From assembly GCA_963736715.1 (NCBI GenBank), contig CAVTQA010000010.1, positions 186,001 through 250,000 of the forward strand: a stretch of DNA of 64,000 nt, in the 5' to 3' direction. Shown piece by piece: positions 16,028-24,739 of this stretch (position 1 is the first letter of the stretch; each line of letters starts with the position of its first letter). A program made the position numbers and the translations under genes. Source of the stretch: AP-15 sp963736715 (GTDB taxonomy: Bacteria > Pseudomonadota > Alphaproteobacteria > ATCC43930 > CGMCC-115725). The notes under the pieces were generated by a model. The model saw only the letters and a list, made by a program, of their open reading frames with translations, was not told the DNA's origin and ran no database searches.

Positions 16028-16399
16028 ATGGTGGCCAAACCCGAATGGGGGTCCAAGCGGATTTGTCCGAGTTGCGGAGCGCGCTACTATGACTTGCTGC
16101 GCGAGCCGGTAATCTGTCCGAAATGTGCGACGCCGTTCGATGCCGAGGCGTTCCTCAAGTCGCGCCGCACCCGTCCCGCCCCGCCGGTCGAGAAAGAGCT
16201 GGAGCCGGTCGGCGCCGACGAAATCGACGCCGAGGTCGAAACCGAGGAGGCGGAAGCCGCGGAGGAAGGAGAGGAGGCGGTGCCGCTCGAAGAAGCCGAG
16301 GAGGAGGACGAGGAGCTCCTCGAAGACGCCTCCGAACTCGGCGAGGACGAGGACGACATGGCCGAGGTCATCGAGAACGTCGAGGAAGAGGAGCACTAA
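16028..16399 (+). CDS. TIGR02300/FYDLN-type acidic protein
   Basis: A 123-residue protein of the alphaproteobacterial FYDLN_acid family. It begins VAKPEWGSKRICPSCGARYYDL, continues with a second CxxC (VICPKCATPF) so that the four cysteines likely bind zinc, and ends in a long Glu/Asp-rich tail (about residues 55-120). The usual FYDLN motif is YYDLL here. Start ATG 16028 or GTG 16031, both behind GGGAG at 16020-16024. Function is unknown. A TTGACA at 15961-15966 could be a -35 element, but the matching -10 is weak. It is divergent from aroA and lies 62 bases before a tRNA. Confidence 0.88.
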   Translation: MVAKPEWGSKRICPSCGARYYDLLREPVICPKCATPFDAEAFLKSRRTRPAPPVEKELEPVGADEIDAEVETEEAEAAEEGEEAVPLEEAEEEDEELLEDASELGEDEDDMAEVIENVEEEEH

Positions 16400-16461
16400 G
16401 GAGCGCGATTTTCCTCTTGCCGCGCTGTCGCACTATTCCTAATTTCGGCTGACAAACCCGT

Positions 16462-16537
<76 letters not shown>

Positions 16538-16561
16538 ATCAGCTCAGCGGCGATCACCGAG

Positions 16562-16594
16562 GGGCTTAGCTAGAAACGGCTAGGCCCGATTTTT
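16562..16594 (+). terminator. Rho-independent terminator after tRNA-Ala
   Basis: The stem GGGCTTAGC (16562-16570) / GCTAGGCCC (16579-16587) has nine pairs including one G-T, with an 8-base loop, and is followed after GA by TTTTT. It ends the tRNA transcript. The T-run overlaps the stop codon of the convergent response-regulator gene. Confidence 0.8.
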
Positions 16595-16946
16595 ATCCTT
16601 CAATGTTGCCAAGCACCTGCCGGACCCTTTGCACGAACGCTTCCGGAGGAACCGGCTTTGACACGTAAGGTTGACCGGCTCCATCGAGCTCGACGATCCG
16701 GTCGGGATTTCCGGTCATGATGAGGACTTTCGCGCCCGCGGTCTCCGCTTGCTGTACCAGGCTCGTGCTCGAGCCATCGCTCAGCACGCCGTCTGTCGCC
16801 AGCAGGTCGGGAACCTCGTCCTCCAAGAGTTTGGTGGCCGCAGAAATGGTCGGAACGGCGGTGGCCCGGTGGCCGGCCTTTTCGAGCTGAAGCACGAGCT
16901 GCTGGCCAAATTCCGCCTGGCTATCGACAATGAGAATGTACGCCAT
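16593..16946 (-). CDS. Single-domain response regulator
   Basis: A 117-residue CheY-like receiver, starting at ATG 16946 (MAYILIVDSQ); the longer frame to 16970 is less likely. It has the first-strand acid (D8), a likely phosphoacceptor in LLATDGVLSDG (D52), the T of IMTGNP (about 78) and the lysine in YVSKPVPPEA (K97). The second acidic residue of the usual DD pair is Ser. With no output domain it probably works by protein contacts. No kinase is adjacent. Confidence 0.82.
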   Translation of the reverse strand: MAYILIVDSQAEFGQQLVLQLEKAGHRATAVPTISAATKLLEDEVPDLLATDGVLSDGSSTSLVQQAETAGAKVLIMTGNPDRIVELDGAGQPYVSKPVPPEAFVQRVRQVLGNIEG

Positions 16947-17100
16947 ACTTAGGTAACTCTGCGGGCGCATGGATCGTTCCGATAACGGAACTGCGGCCCA
17001 CAGTTGCTTGTTGGCCGGGCGGAACAGGAAACAAGATCGAGACTTATTCTACCGACCGTCCGGGCTGGGGGTCGGTGGCCGGAACGCGCCGGAGCGGCTG

Positions 17101-17377
17101 ATGAGGAAGCGGGCGACTTTTGCGGGCGCGATCGGCGCCGGATTGCTGATGGCAACGGCGGCCTTGGCGGATCCCTACAATCCCGGTGAGCGGGCGCTCG
17201 GGCGGGGGTCTCCTCGGCGCCGGCACCGGGGCTGTCCTCGGCGCAATCGCCGGCGGCGGGCGCGGCGCGGCGGTCGGAGGCGGACTGGGCGCCGTGGCCG
17301 GCGCCGCCACCACGCCGGCACGCCCGCGTTCGGCCTATCGCCGCCACTATCATTACGTGCATCACCGGTACTACTGA
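17101..17377 (+). pseudogene. Frameshifted glycine-zipper exported protein
   Basis: From ATG 17101 a signal peptide is encoded (MRKRATFAGAIGAGLLMATA, then ALADPYNPG). The frame then runs into nonsense-looking Arg-rich sequence, while the +1 frame directly continues with a glycine-zipper (GGLLGAGTGAVLGAIAGG...AAVGGGLGAVAGAA) and a Tyr/His-rich end (YRRHYHYVHHRYY) to a stop at 17375-17377. Removing one base, most simply in the GGGGG run near 17203-17207, joins the two into a protein of about 91 residues of a common periplasmic type. It may be a real frameshift or a sequencing error in a GC-rich run. Confidence 0.65.
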
Positions 17378-17379
17378 GC

Positions 17380-18438
17380 CTAGTAGCCGCGCTGCCAGTC
17401 GATGACGTTGCGCAACGGGCGGCCGTCGATGTAGGCGCGCAGGTTCTCGCAGAACAGATCGATCCCGCCGTGGCGGTCCTCGTCGCTCGCACCCGAGACG
17501 TGCGGCGTGATCAGCACCCTCGGGTCGGACCACAGGCGCGGGGGCGGCAAATGCTCGAATTCGCCCACGTAGACGTCGAGCACCACCCCGCGCAAGCGGT
17601 CCTGCTCCAGCGCTTCGGCGACTGCGTCCTCGTCGACGATTTCGCCGCGCGCGACATTGACCAGCACGCTTCCCGGTTTCATCAGCGCGAAGCGGGTCTT
17701 GTCGAAGAGCCGGTTCGTCTCCGGCGTCCATTGGCAGCAGATCACGACAAAATCGCTCTCCGGCAGAAAGCGGTCGAGATCCGCGGCGCCGCCGATTTCA
17801 CTGAACCCCGGCGGCAGCGGTTCGCCCGGCCGCGGGCTGCGCCGGGTCCCGACGACCCGCATGCCGATCGCCGCGCAGAGCCGGCCGACATCGCGGCCGA
17901 TGCCGCCGGCGCCGACGACGCAGGCGGTCTTGCCTTCGATCAGAAGCGGCCGGTAGGCGCGATGCTCGAAGGCGCCGGCGGCATGATCGGGGACGGCGCG
18001 GTCGAAGCTCTTGGCGAAATGCAAAATGCCGGCGAGCGCGTATTCCGCCATTGCCAACGTGCTGCCGACGCCGCGCGAGGTCGTGACGATGACATCGCTG
18101 CCCCACAAATCGCCGCGCAACAGGTTGCTGGCGCCGGCGGGACGTTGATGAAACCATTTGAGCCGCGGCGCCCGGGCGCGCAGATCGAGTGGGAACGGCC
18201 AGCCGCCGAGGATCACTTCGGCTTCGGCAAGGAGTTGGTCGCGCTCCTCGCGGGTGCCGGAACCGGCCGCGCCTGACCGCAAGTATCGTGCCGCTGTGTA
18301 GGCGGGCCAGGTCTCGCGATATTCGCCGTCGAACCAGCCTCCGGCGTCGTTCACTCGGATCGATGGATCGACCGCCTCGATTTTCGAGCGGTCCGCGGCG
18401 CCGAGATGCTGAATGATGGCGACGTCGATCTTTCGCAC
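17380..18438 (-). CDS. D-isomer-specific 2-hydroxyacid dehydrogenase
   Basis: A 352-residue NAD(P)-dependent dehydrogenase interconverting 2-hydroxy and 2-oxo acids. The cofactor site is VVGAGGIGRDVGRLCAAIG followed by the basic VVGTRRSPR, which hints at NADPH. Catalytic residues are the Arg of NVARGEIVDE, the Glu of the DVYVGEFEHLPP region and the His of ITPHVSG. GTG 18438 is preferred as start (behind GGGGGACGGG); the frame is open to 18477. Substrate unknown. It is divergent from the amidohydrolase gene, so the two may share a regulatory region of about 120 bases. Confidence 0.88.
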   Translation of the reverse strand: MRKIDVAIIQHLGAADRSKIEAVDPSIRVNDAGGWFDGEYRETWPAYTAARYLRSGAAGSGTREERDQLLAEAEVILGGWPFPLDLRARAPRLKWFHQRPAGASNLLRGDLWGSDVIVTTSRGVGSTLAMAEYALAGILHFAKSFDRAVPDHAAGAFEHRAYRPLLIEGKTACVVGAGGIGRDVGRLCAAIGMRVVGTRRSPRPGEPLPPGFSEIGGAADLDRFLPESDFVVICCQWTPETNRLFDKTRFALMKPGSVLVNVARGEIVDEDAVAEALEQDRLRGVVLDVYVGEFEHLPPPRLWSDPRVLITPHVSGASDEDRHGGIDLFCENLRAYIDGRPLRNVIDWQRGY

Positions 18439-18557
18439 GAGCCCGTCCCCCGATCCGGTGGCAACACAGGCATGCACGATAACGTCGGGAGCGAGACTTG
18501 TCGCCCCGGCTTTGCGAAGCCTATGCTGCCACCGGGATTTCGCTGGTGGAGGGTCGG

Positions 18558-19769
18558 ATGAAACGGGGATACCGGTTTGTCGATTGCGACATGCACATCA
18601 TGGAGCCGCCGGACCTGTTTGACAAATATCTCGATCCCGCGTTCAAGCACCGCATCACCTCCTCGATGCGGCGGAGCGACGGCGGTCCGACGGGCATGCG
18701 CGGCCGTCCGTTGTGGTTCTTCGACGGCGCGCCGACCAGCAACGACGGCAACATCTCGCAATACAACCGCATGCGCGGCCCGCTCGTGTCGCGCCGCGCC
18801 AACACCAACGTGATGTTCGCGGTCGAGCGCGGCTACGACGCCGAAGCCCAGGTCATGGGCATGGAGATGGAGGGGATCGACATCTCGGTGCTGTTCCCGA
18901 CTTCCGGTCTCTCTTTCCTAGCGCGGGACAATATGGACCCGCAATTCTCCGCCGCGATCTGCAGGGCATACAATGACTGGCTGCACGATTTCGTGCAGCA
19001 CAGCCCGGATCAGTTGAAGATGGCGGCGATGCTGCCGGTCCACGACGTCAACCTCGCCTGCCAGGAGCTCTATCGCTGCGTCAAGGATTATGGCGCGGTC
19101 GGCGCGTTTGTTCGGCCCAATTACGTCAACGGCCGCTATTGGCATTCGAATTACTGGGACCCGCTCTACGGCCTATTGCAGGATCTGAACGTCCCGCTGT
19201 GCTTCCATGAGGGGACCGGATCGTATTACTCGACGATCGAACCGCGCTTTGGCGAGAACCGCTTTATGCGCCATGTGGCGAGCCATTCGACCGAGATGCA
19301 ATTGGCGCTGATCGCGCTGATGCTCGGCGGCATCTTCGAGTTCTATCCGCGGCTCCGGGTCGCTTTTCTCGAGGCGCAGAGCTGGTGGGTGCCGGGGCTG
19401 CTGGGACGGATCGAGTGGGATCTGCGCCAACATCATGATTCCGACGCGCCCTATTTGAAGCTGTCGCCCCAGGAATATTGGCAGCGCAACTGCTTCTCGG
19501 CGATCGAGAGTGGCGAGCGCGAGGTCGGCGCCACGGTCGAGTTGCTCGGCGGGGCCGACAACATCTGCGTGTCCAGCGATTTCCCGCATTTCAACTCGAG
19601 CTTCCCCGAGGTGTCGACTCGGGTGCTGACGAACTCCAGCATCACGCCCGAGATCGGCGGCAAGATCTTGAGCGGCGGCGCCCGCCTCTACGGCTTCACC
19701 GACGCCGATTTCGACAAAGCTGCCGCTGCCGCCCGCCGGCGCGACAACGTCGCCGTGGCGCGGGCCTAG
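18558..19769 (+). CDS. Amidohydrolase 2 family metal-dependent hydrolase
   Basis: A 403-residue TIM-barrel hydrolase of the ACMSD-like amidohydrolase 2 family. It opens with VDCDMHIMEPPDL, the first metal-binding pair; later come NRFMRHVASHSTEMQLALIA, EAQSWWVPGLLGRIEWD and the acidic SSDFPHFNSSFPE near the C-terminus. ATG 18558 follows GGAGG by 7 bases. Such enzymes hydrolyse or decarboxylate small carbonyl or ring compounds; the substrate is not visible. Its neighbours are a cupin, an ABC importer and a dehydrogenase, suggesting a breakdown pathway. Confidence 0.86.
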   Translation: MKRGYRFVDCDMHIMEPPDLFDKYLDPAFKHRITSSMRRSDGGPTGMRGRPLWFFDGAPTSNDGNISQYNRMRGPLVSRRANTNVMFAVERGYDAEAQVMGMEMEGIDISVLFPTSGLSFLARDNMDPQFSAAICRAYNDWLHDFVQHSPDQLKMAAMLPVHDVNLACQELYRCVKDYGAVGAFVRPNYVNGRYWHSNYWDPLYGLLQDLNVPLCFHEGTGSYYSTIEPRFGENRFMRHVASHSTEMQLALIALMLGGIFEFYPRLRVAFLEAQSWWVPGLLGRIEWDLRQHHDSDAPYLKLSPQEYWQRNCFSAIESGEREVGATVELLGGADNICVSSDFPHFNSSFPEVSTRVLTNSSITPEIGGKILSGGARLYGFTDADFDKAAAAARRRDNVAVARA

Positions 19770-19773
19770 CCTT

Positions 19774-19824
19774 TGCCCCCTCCCATTCCCTCCCCCGCTT
19801 GCGGGGGAGGGTTAGGGTGGGGGC
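19774..19824. repeat. GC-rich palindromic intergenic repeat
   Basis: A perfect hairpin CTCCCCCGC (19790-19798) / GCGGGGGAG (19801-19809) flanked by GTTAGGGTGGGGGC. It lies between the convergent amidohydrolase and cupin genes, one base before the cupin stop codon, and may end both transcripts. The same element lies at 14474-14524. Confidence 0.8.
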
Positions 19825-19825
19825 A

Positions 19826-20329
19826 TCAAGCGACGCGCTCGTAGGGGAAGCGCTGGACCTTCTCCATGTTCTTGCCTTCGATGCGAATGAGGCGGGTTGT
19901 GCCCTCGCGCCGCGGCGAATGCAGGTCGCCTTCATTGTAGAGATAGGCAGCGCCGGGCTTCAGCGTGTAATCCTTGATGCGCCGCGCCTTGCCCGGCTTG
20001 CCCTCGCCGGGGCGCGCCACCGGCTCGTAGTCGGTCATTACCGTCTCGCCGCGCGCCTGGCCGTAGATCGCCCATGACGGACCGTGATCGTGCGGGTTGC
20101 TATTTTTCGCGCCGTGGTAGACATGGCCGAGAATGCAGAAGCCGAGCTCGGGGTCTTCGTACAGCACCTTGCGCTCGGGAACGTCGTCGCCGAGATGCGT
20201 CTTGATGAAATCGTCGTCCCTCAACACTTGCTGGACCAGGGCGCACACTTGCTTGCGTCCCTCGACACCCGGATCTTGCTTGAGGATCCGGTGGCATTCC
20301 GTCGAAAACTGCTCGAGGCTATACCCCAT
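19826..20329 (-). CDS. Cysteine-dioxygenase-like cupin protein
   Basis: A 167-residue cupin. The metal-binding segment PHDHGPSWAIYGQARGETVM resembles cysteine or 3-mercaptopropionate dioxygenases (two His of the HxH pair, G at the turn); a third His lies in EGDLHSPRR. ATG 20327-20329 follows GGAG. Thiol dioxygenases use Fe(II) and oxygen to oxidise the thiol to a sulfinate. The exact substrate is uncertain, since the family also includes enzymes acting on other small acids. It points away from the ABC permease genes. Confidence 0.75.
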   Translation of the reverse strand: MGYSLEQFSTECHRILKQDPGVEGRKQVCALVQQVLRDDDFIKTHLGDDVPERKVLYEDPELGFCILGHVYHGAKNSNPHDHGPSWAIYGQARGETVMTDYEPVARPGEGKPGKARRIKDYTLKPGAAYLYNEGDLHSPRREGTTRLIRIEGKNMEKVQRFPYERVA

Positions 20330-20503
20330 TTGATCAACTCCGTTGTGGCCCTCGAGGCTGCGAACAGCCGCCCGCAACCAACGCGCGATAGTAACCCCAA
20401 GCGGGGCCGAACCGCAAAGCGGGCACGCGGAGCGGCTTGACTTCCCAATCAGGCGGACCTCACTCTCGCCGCAAATCGCCGACCGGTGGCAGTCAGGGAG
20501 GAC

Positions 20504-21460
20504 ATGTACAGCTATATCATCCGTCGCTTGGCCTTCGGCGCGCTGACCGTGATCGGCGTCTCGATCATCGTGTTCGTCGTTTTGCGGATCCTGCCGGGGG
20601 ACCCGCTCGTCGCGATCTTCGGGCCGGAGGGCTTTACCAAGCTCAGCGAAGCTGAGCGTGCCCGCTACATGGCTGATCTCGGGCTCAGCGATCCGCTCGC
20701 CGTGCAGTATTTTCGGTGGGTCGGCGACATTGCCCGAGGCAATTTCGGCCGATCTTTCTTCCGCGCCGAAAGCGTTGGGGAGATGATCCTGCGGCGCGGA
20801 CCGCTGACGGCCGAAATTGCGGTGTTGTCGGTGATCCTCTCTTGGCTCGTCGGAATCCCGGTGGCGATCGTCAGTGCGCTGCGTCCAAACAGTCTCGGCG
20901 ACAATATCTCGCGGTTTCTCAGCATTCTGTTCTTGGCGGTCCCCGGATTTTGGCTCGGGATGCTGATCGTGCTCGCCGCGCTGTTCATGTTTGGCTATCG
21001 GGCCCCGCTCGCCGGCCCCACATTGCTGAGCGATCCGTGGGGCAATCTCCAGGTCGTGATCGGGCCGGCAGTCGTTCTCGGGCTCGGTCAGGCCGCCTAC
21101 ATCGCACGCATGGCGCGTTCCAGCCTGTTGGAGGTCATCCGGGAAGACTATGTTCGCACGGCCCGCGCCAAAGGGCTGAGCCGCCGGCCGGTGATCACCT
21201 TTCACGCTCTGCCCAATGCCTTGCTGCCGGTGATTACGCTGTCCGGCATTCTGCTCGGCTTCGTGCTGGCCGGCTCAATCCCGGTCGAGCGCGCTTTTGG
21301 GACGCCCGGCCTCGGTTACGCGATGTTTACTGCGGTCAGCGAGCGCGATGTCTTCGTCATGCAGAACCTGGTTTTCCTCTACGCCGTCGTCTTTGTGCTG
21401 CTGAACATCCTGGTCGACCTCACGATCGCCTGGCTCGACCCGAGGATCCGCTACCAATGA
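20504..21460 (+). CDS. Peptide/nickel-type ABC transporter permease (DppB family)
   Basis: A 318-residue inner-membrane permease with six predicted helices, starting MYSYIIRRLAFGALTVIGVS, the typical DppB N-terminus, with FVVLRILPGDP after the first helix. The EAA-type loop that contacts the ATPases is visible as DYVRTARAKGLSRRPVITFHALPNALLP. ATG 20504 follows AGGGAGG. Its last bases overlap the next gene as ATGA, a sign of coupled translation with the DppC-type partner. Confidence 0.93.
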   Translation: MYSYIIRRLAFGALTVIGVSIIVFVVLRILPGDPLVAIFGPEGFTKLSEAERARYMADLGLSDPLAVQYFRWVGDIARGNFGRSFFRAESVGEMILRRGPLTAEIAVLSVILSWLVGIPVAIVSALRPNSLGDNISRFLSILFLAVPGFWLGMLIVLAALFMFGYRAPLAGPTLLSDPWGNLQVVIGPAVVLGLGQAAYIARMARSSLLEVIREDYVRTARAKGLSRRPVITFHALPNALLPVITLSGILLGFVLAGSIPVERAFGTPGLGYAMFTAVSERDVFVMQNLVFLYAVVFVLLNILVDLTIAWLDPRIRYQ

Positions 21461-22374
21461 CGGCAATGGAGCCTGAGACCGCATATCCGGTCGAGCAGAT
21501 CCTGGCGCCCGAGCGCGCGGGGTTGCGGCGAACCGGAGGGGGCTTTCGCTGGTTCATCAGACGCTCGCCATTGTCGGCGTTCTGGGGGTTGATCGCGGCG
21601 GCGATAGTGATGATGGCCGTGGCAGCGCCGGTCCTGGCGCCGTACGAGCCATTGAAGTCCGATTTCCGGGCAATGTCCAAACCGCCCAACGAGCGGCATT
21701 ATTTCGGCACCGACCAGATCGGCCGCGATGTGCTGAGCCGGGTCATCTACGGCAGCCGTGCGTCGTTGGCCGTGGCCTTCGGGGCCGTGCTCTTCGGGAC
21801 GACCCTCGGCGCGCTGTGGGGACTGGCCAGCGGCTATTTTGGCGGCCGCTTCGATATTTTGAGCCAGCGCATCATCGAGTTTCTCCAGTCCTTCCCGGAC
21901 CTGATCCTGGCCATGGCCATCGCGATGGCGCTGGGCGCCGGGTTTGGCACCGTCATCGTCGCGATCGCGATCACACGTATCCCGTTTGGCGGGCGGGTCA
22001 TACGGGCCGTGGTGATGTCGTTGAAGGAGCTGTCCTATGTCGAAGCGGCGCGCGGGCTCGGCGCCTCGCACCTGCGCATCATGGCGCGTCACATCCTGCC
22101 GCAATGCGTCGCGCCTTACCTGATCCTCGCCACCACCCATCTCGGTGTTGCGATCATCATCGAGGCGGCGCTCGGCTTTCTCGGCGTCGGCATCCCGCCG
22201 CCAATGCCTACCTGGGGCAATATGCTGGCGGATTCGCTGAACGCCGGCCTCGTCCCACCGTGGTGGCTGGTATTGTTTCCGGGTGCCGCGATCACGATCA
22301 CAGTGCTCGCCTTCAACCTCTTGGGCGACGGCATCCGCGACATGCTCGATCCAAGGCTGCGCCGCGCGCTCTAA
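21457..22374 (+). CDS. Peptide/nickel-type ABC transporter permease (DppC family)
   Basis: A 305-residue permease partner of the preceding gene. Family marks are the N-terminal cytoplasmic stretch, the first helix at about residues 45-65, HYFGTDQIGRDVLSRVIYGSR after it, and the EAA loop SYVEAARGLGASHLRIMARHIL before the last helices. The C-terminus ends GDGIRDMLDPRLR as in DppC/OppC. It overlaps dppB by four bases (ATGA). The ATPase genes lie convergently just downstream, separated by a repeat-rich 224 bases. Confidence 0.93.
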   Translation: MTAMEPETAYPVEQILAPERAGLRRTGGGFRWFIRRSPLSAFWGLIAAAIVMMAVAAPVLAPYEPLKSDFRAMSKPPNERHYFGTDQIGRDVLSRVIYGSRASLAVAFGAVLFGTTLGALWGLASGYFGGRFDILSQRIIEFLQSFPDLILAMAIAMALGAGFGTVIVAIAITRIPFGGRVIRAVVMSLKELSYVEAARGLGASHLRIMARHILPQCVAPYLILATTHLGVAIIIEAALGFLGVGIPPPMPTWGNMLADSLNAGLVPPWWLVLFPGAAITITVLAFNLLGDGIRDMLDPRLRRAL

Positions 22375-22436
22375 TTGCGTCATGGCCGGCTGCAGCCAGC
22401 GCAGGCATCAACTAGATCAGAACGCTACCTCTGATT

Positions 22437-22585
22437 GTCATTGCGAGTTGGACACCGGCCGGGCCGGGCCGACCCGACCTGGATGAAACGAGGGGAGCTG
22501 TCATTGCGAGCGCAGCAAAGCAATCTCGGGCCGTGGCGCGCACGTCGGATCGAGATTGCTTCGTCGCTTCGCTCCTCGCAATGAC
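22437..22585. repeat. Palindromic repeat of the GTCATTGCGAG...CTCGCAATGAC type
   Basis: The half-element GTCATTGCGAG occurs at 22437-22447, and again at 22500-22510 as the left end of a fuller copy (GCGCAGCAAAGCAATCTC follows). The right arm at 22552-22585 (GAGATTGCTTCGTCGCTTCG then CTCCTCGCAATGAC) is its inverted complement. This is a widespread intergenic palindrome family in proteobacteria. It separates the convergent permease and ATPase genes and could form a strong RNA hairpin reading either way. Confidence 0.85.
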
Positions 22586-22598
22586 CAGGCCGCGGCAT

Positions 22599-23684
22599 TT
22601 ATTTCTCCCCAGAGGGCTTCGCCAACGGGTATTTTACCCCGGCATCGTGGAGGTGGCAGGAGGCCCAGTGGCCGGGCTGGACCTCGCGCAGCAGCGGCGC
22701 TTCGTGGCGGCAGCGCGCCATTGCGTAGGGGCAGCGAGTGTGGAAGTGGCAGCCCGGAGGCGGGTTGATCGGGCTCGGGACGTCGCCCTTGAGGATTACG
22801 CGTTTGCGGCTCTTCGCACCGTATTTCGGGATCGGCACGGCCGAGAGCAGCGCCTCGGTATACGGGTGCAATGGGGTTTCGAAGAGGCTGGTCTTGTCCG
22901 TCATCTCGACAATGCGGCCGAGATACATCACCGCGACCCGGTCACTGATATGTTCGACGACTGCGAGGTCGTGCGCGACGAACAAATAGGACAGCCGGTA
23001 CTCGTCCTGCAGATCCATCAACAAATTGATAATCTGAGCCTGGATCGACACGTCGAGCGCCGAGACCGGCTCGTCGCCGACGATCAGTTCCGGGCTCAGT
23101 GCGAGCGCGCGGGCAATCCCGATCCGCTGGCGCTGTCCGCCGGAGAATTCATGCGGATAGGCATCGGTCAATTCGGGCCGCAGACCCACCCGATCGAATA
23201 GATGCGCGACCCGTTCGCGGCGCTCGTTCGGCGTGCCGACCCCGTGGATGACCAATGGTTCCCGGACGATCTCGCCGGCCGACATCCGCGGATTGAGCGA
23301 GGCGTAAGGGTCCTGGTAGATCATCTGCATCTGCCGGCGGTAAGGCAGCATTCGCTCCTGGTCGAAATCGGTGATGTCTTCGCCCCGAACCCTGATTTGC
23401 CCGGCGGTCGGCTCGAGCAATTTGAGGAGGGTGCGGCCGGCCGTCGACTTGCCGCAGCCGCTCTCCCCGACGAGACCCAATGTCTCGCCGCGGTCGATGT
23501 GAAAGGAAATGCCGTCGACTGCGTAGACCTGACTGGAAGTCCGGGAGAACACGCCGGTATGGATCGGGAAATGCTTTTTCAGCCCTTCGACCTCGAGGAG
23601 CGGCTTTACTTTATCGTCACCCCCGCGAAAGCGGGGGTCCAGTGGCCCCTGGATTCCCGCTTTCGCGGGAATGACGGTATTCAT
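22599..23684 (-). CDS. Oligopeptide-type ABC transporter ATPase (DppF/OppF family)
   Basis: A 361-residue ATPase: Walker A GLVGESGCGKSTAGRTLL, Q-loop region, signature FSGGQRQRIGIARAL, Walker B LIVGDEPVSALDVS, and the C-terminal OppF zinc/iron-cluster-like region with CHFHTRCPYAMARC. The start at 23684 overlaps the upstream gene's TGA as ATGA. Immediately after the start, about 30 residues are encoded by an inserted palindromic repeat (VIPAKAGIQ...DPRFRGGDD) before the ABC domain proper begins at VKPLLEVEGLKKHF. The ABC core is intact, so the protein is probably functional with an unusual N-terminal extension. Confidence 0.92.
   Translation of the reverse strand: MNTVIPAKAGIQGPLDPRFRGGDDKVKPLLEVEGLKKHFPIHTGVFSRTSSQVYAVDGISFHIDRGETLGLVGESGCGKSTAGRTLLKLLEPTAGQIRVRGEDITDFDQERMLPYRRQMQMIYQDPYASLNPRMSAGEIVREPLVIHGVGTPNERRERVAHLFDRVGLRPELTDAYPHEFSGGQRQRIGIARALALSPELIVGDEPVSALDVSIQAQIINLLMDLQDEYRLSYLFVAHDLAVVEHISDRVAVMYLGRIVEMTDKTSLFETPLHPYTEALLSAVPIPKYGAKSRKRVILKGDVPSPINPPPGCHFHTRCPYAMARCRHEAPLLREVQPGHWASCHLHDAGVKYPLAKPSGEK
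23611..23677. repeat. Palindromic repeat within the start of the DppF-type gene
   Basis: CGTCACCCCCGCGAAAGCGG and the inverse CCGCTTTCGCGGGAATGACG form a long palindrome around GTCCAGTGGCCCCTGGAT. This family (GTCATTCCCGCGAAAGCGGG) is a common dispersed element in proteobacterial genomes. Here it lies inside a coding region, keeping the frame open. Confidence 0.85.
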
Positions 23685-24739
23685 GCGCCACCTTCCAGCA
23701 CTCGCTCGGCGTGCCAGCAGGCGATCCAGTGGCCGGGCCGGTACTGGGCGAGTGGGGGATATGATGCGCGGCACTCCTCGCTCGCCAGTACGCAGCGCGG
23801 CGCAAAGGTGCAGCCTTTCGGCAGGTCTGCGAGCGACGGCACCATGCCCTTGATCTCGTTGAGCCGCGCCCGGCGGGCGCGGGTATGCGCCGCGACCTCG
23901 ACATTGGGGATCGAGCCCAGCAGTCCTTTGGTGTAGGGATGCCCCGGCTGCTCGAAGAGGTCCTTCGCGCTCGCCTCCTCGACTTTCCTGCCGGCGTACA
24001 TCACCACGACGCGGTCGGCATTCTCGGCGACGACACCCATGTCGTGGGTGATCAGCACGATCGCGGTGCCGAGCGTCTCCTGCAATTCGCGCATCAGATC
24101 GAGGATCTGGGCCTGGATCGTCACGTCTAGTGCGGTGGTCGGCTCGTCGGCGATCAGCAGCTTGGGATTACACGACACCGCCATCGCGATCATCACTCGT
24201 TGGCGCATGCCGCCGGAGAGCTGATGCGGATAGGCGTGGGCTCGACGCTCCGCCTCCGGGATATGAACCCGGCGCAGCATCTCGACCGCTCGATCGAAGG
24301 CGTCGCGCCGCGACAACCCCTGGTGTAGCGCGATCGACTCGGCGATCTGGCGGCCGACCGTCATCAGCGGATTGAGCGACGTCATCGGCTCCTGAAAGAT
24401 CATCGAGATGTCGTTCCCGCGGATGGCCTCCATTTCGCTCTCGGTCAGCTCCAGCAGATCGACGCCCTCAAAGCGGATGTGCCCGCCGACGATCCGCCCC
24501 GGCGGGTCGGCGACAAGGCGCAGAACGGATAGCGCGGTCACGCTCTTGCCGCATCCCAACTCTCCGACAACCCCCAAAGTCTCGTGGCTCCGCACGGCAT
24601 AGGACACGCCGTCGACCGCCCGCACGACACCCCCCGCGGTGAAGAAATGCGTTTGAAGATCGTTAATCTCGAGAACGGTCTCGGCCGGCTGCGCGTCGCT
24701 TTGGGCGATCTCCTGGTCGACTACTCTCGCGTGATTCAA
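23681..24739 (-). CDS. Oligopeptide-type ABC transporter ATPase (DppD/OppD family)
   Basis: A 352-residue ATPase: Walker A GVVGELGCGKSVTALSVLRL, signature LSGGMRQRVMIAMAV, Walker B LLIADEPTTALDVT, and the OppD C-terminal cysteine region (CTFAPRCVLASEEC). The canonical GES/GSG in Walker A is GELGCGKS, a mild variant. The start is uncertain: TTG 24739 after GGGAG is preferred, since the longer frame to 24823 gives an atypical N-terminus. It forms an operon with the DppF-type gene (ATGA overlap) and is divergent from two binding-protein genes. Confidence 0.9.
   Translation of the reverse strand: MNHARVVDQEIAQSDAQPAETVLEINDLQTHFFTAGGVVRAVDGVSYAVRSHETLGVVGELGCGKSVTALSVLRLVADPPGRIVGGHIRFEGVDLLELTESEMEAIRGNDISMIFQEPMTSLNPLMTVGRQIAESIALHQGLSRRDAFDRAVEMLRRVHIPEAERRAHAYPHQLSGGMRQRVMIAMAVSCNPKLLIADEPTTALDVTIQAQILDLMRELQETLGTAIVLITHDMGVVAENADRVVVMYAGRKVEEASAKDLFEQPGHPYTKGLLGSIPNVEVAAHTRARRARLNEIKGMVPSLADLPKGCTFAPRCVLASEECRASYPPLAQYRPGHWIACWHAERVLEGGA

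Noticed and set aside
22437..22585. CRISPR-like repeat array
   Set aside because: Only inverted copies with no regular spacers; it is a palindromic intergenic element, not CRISPR.
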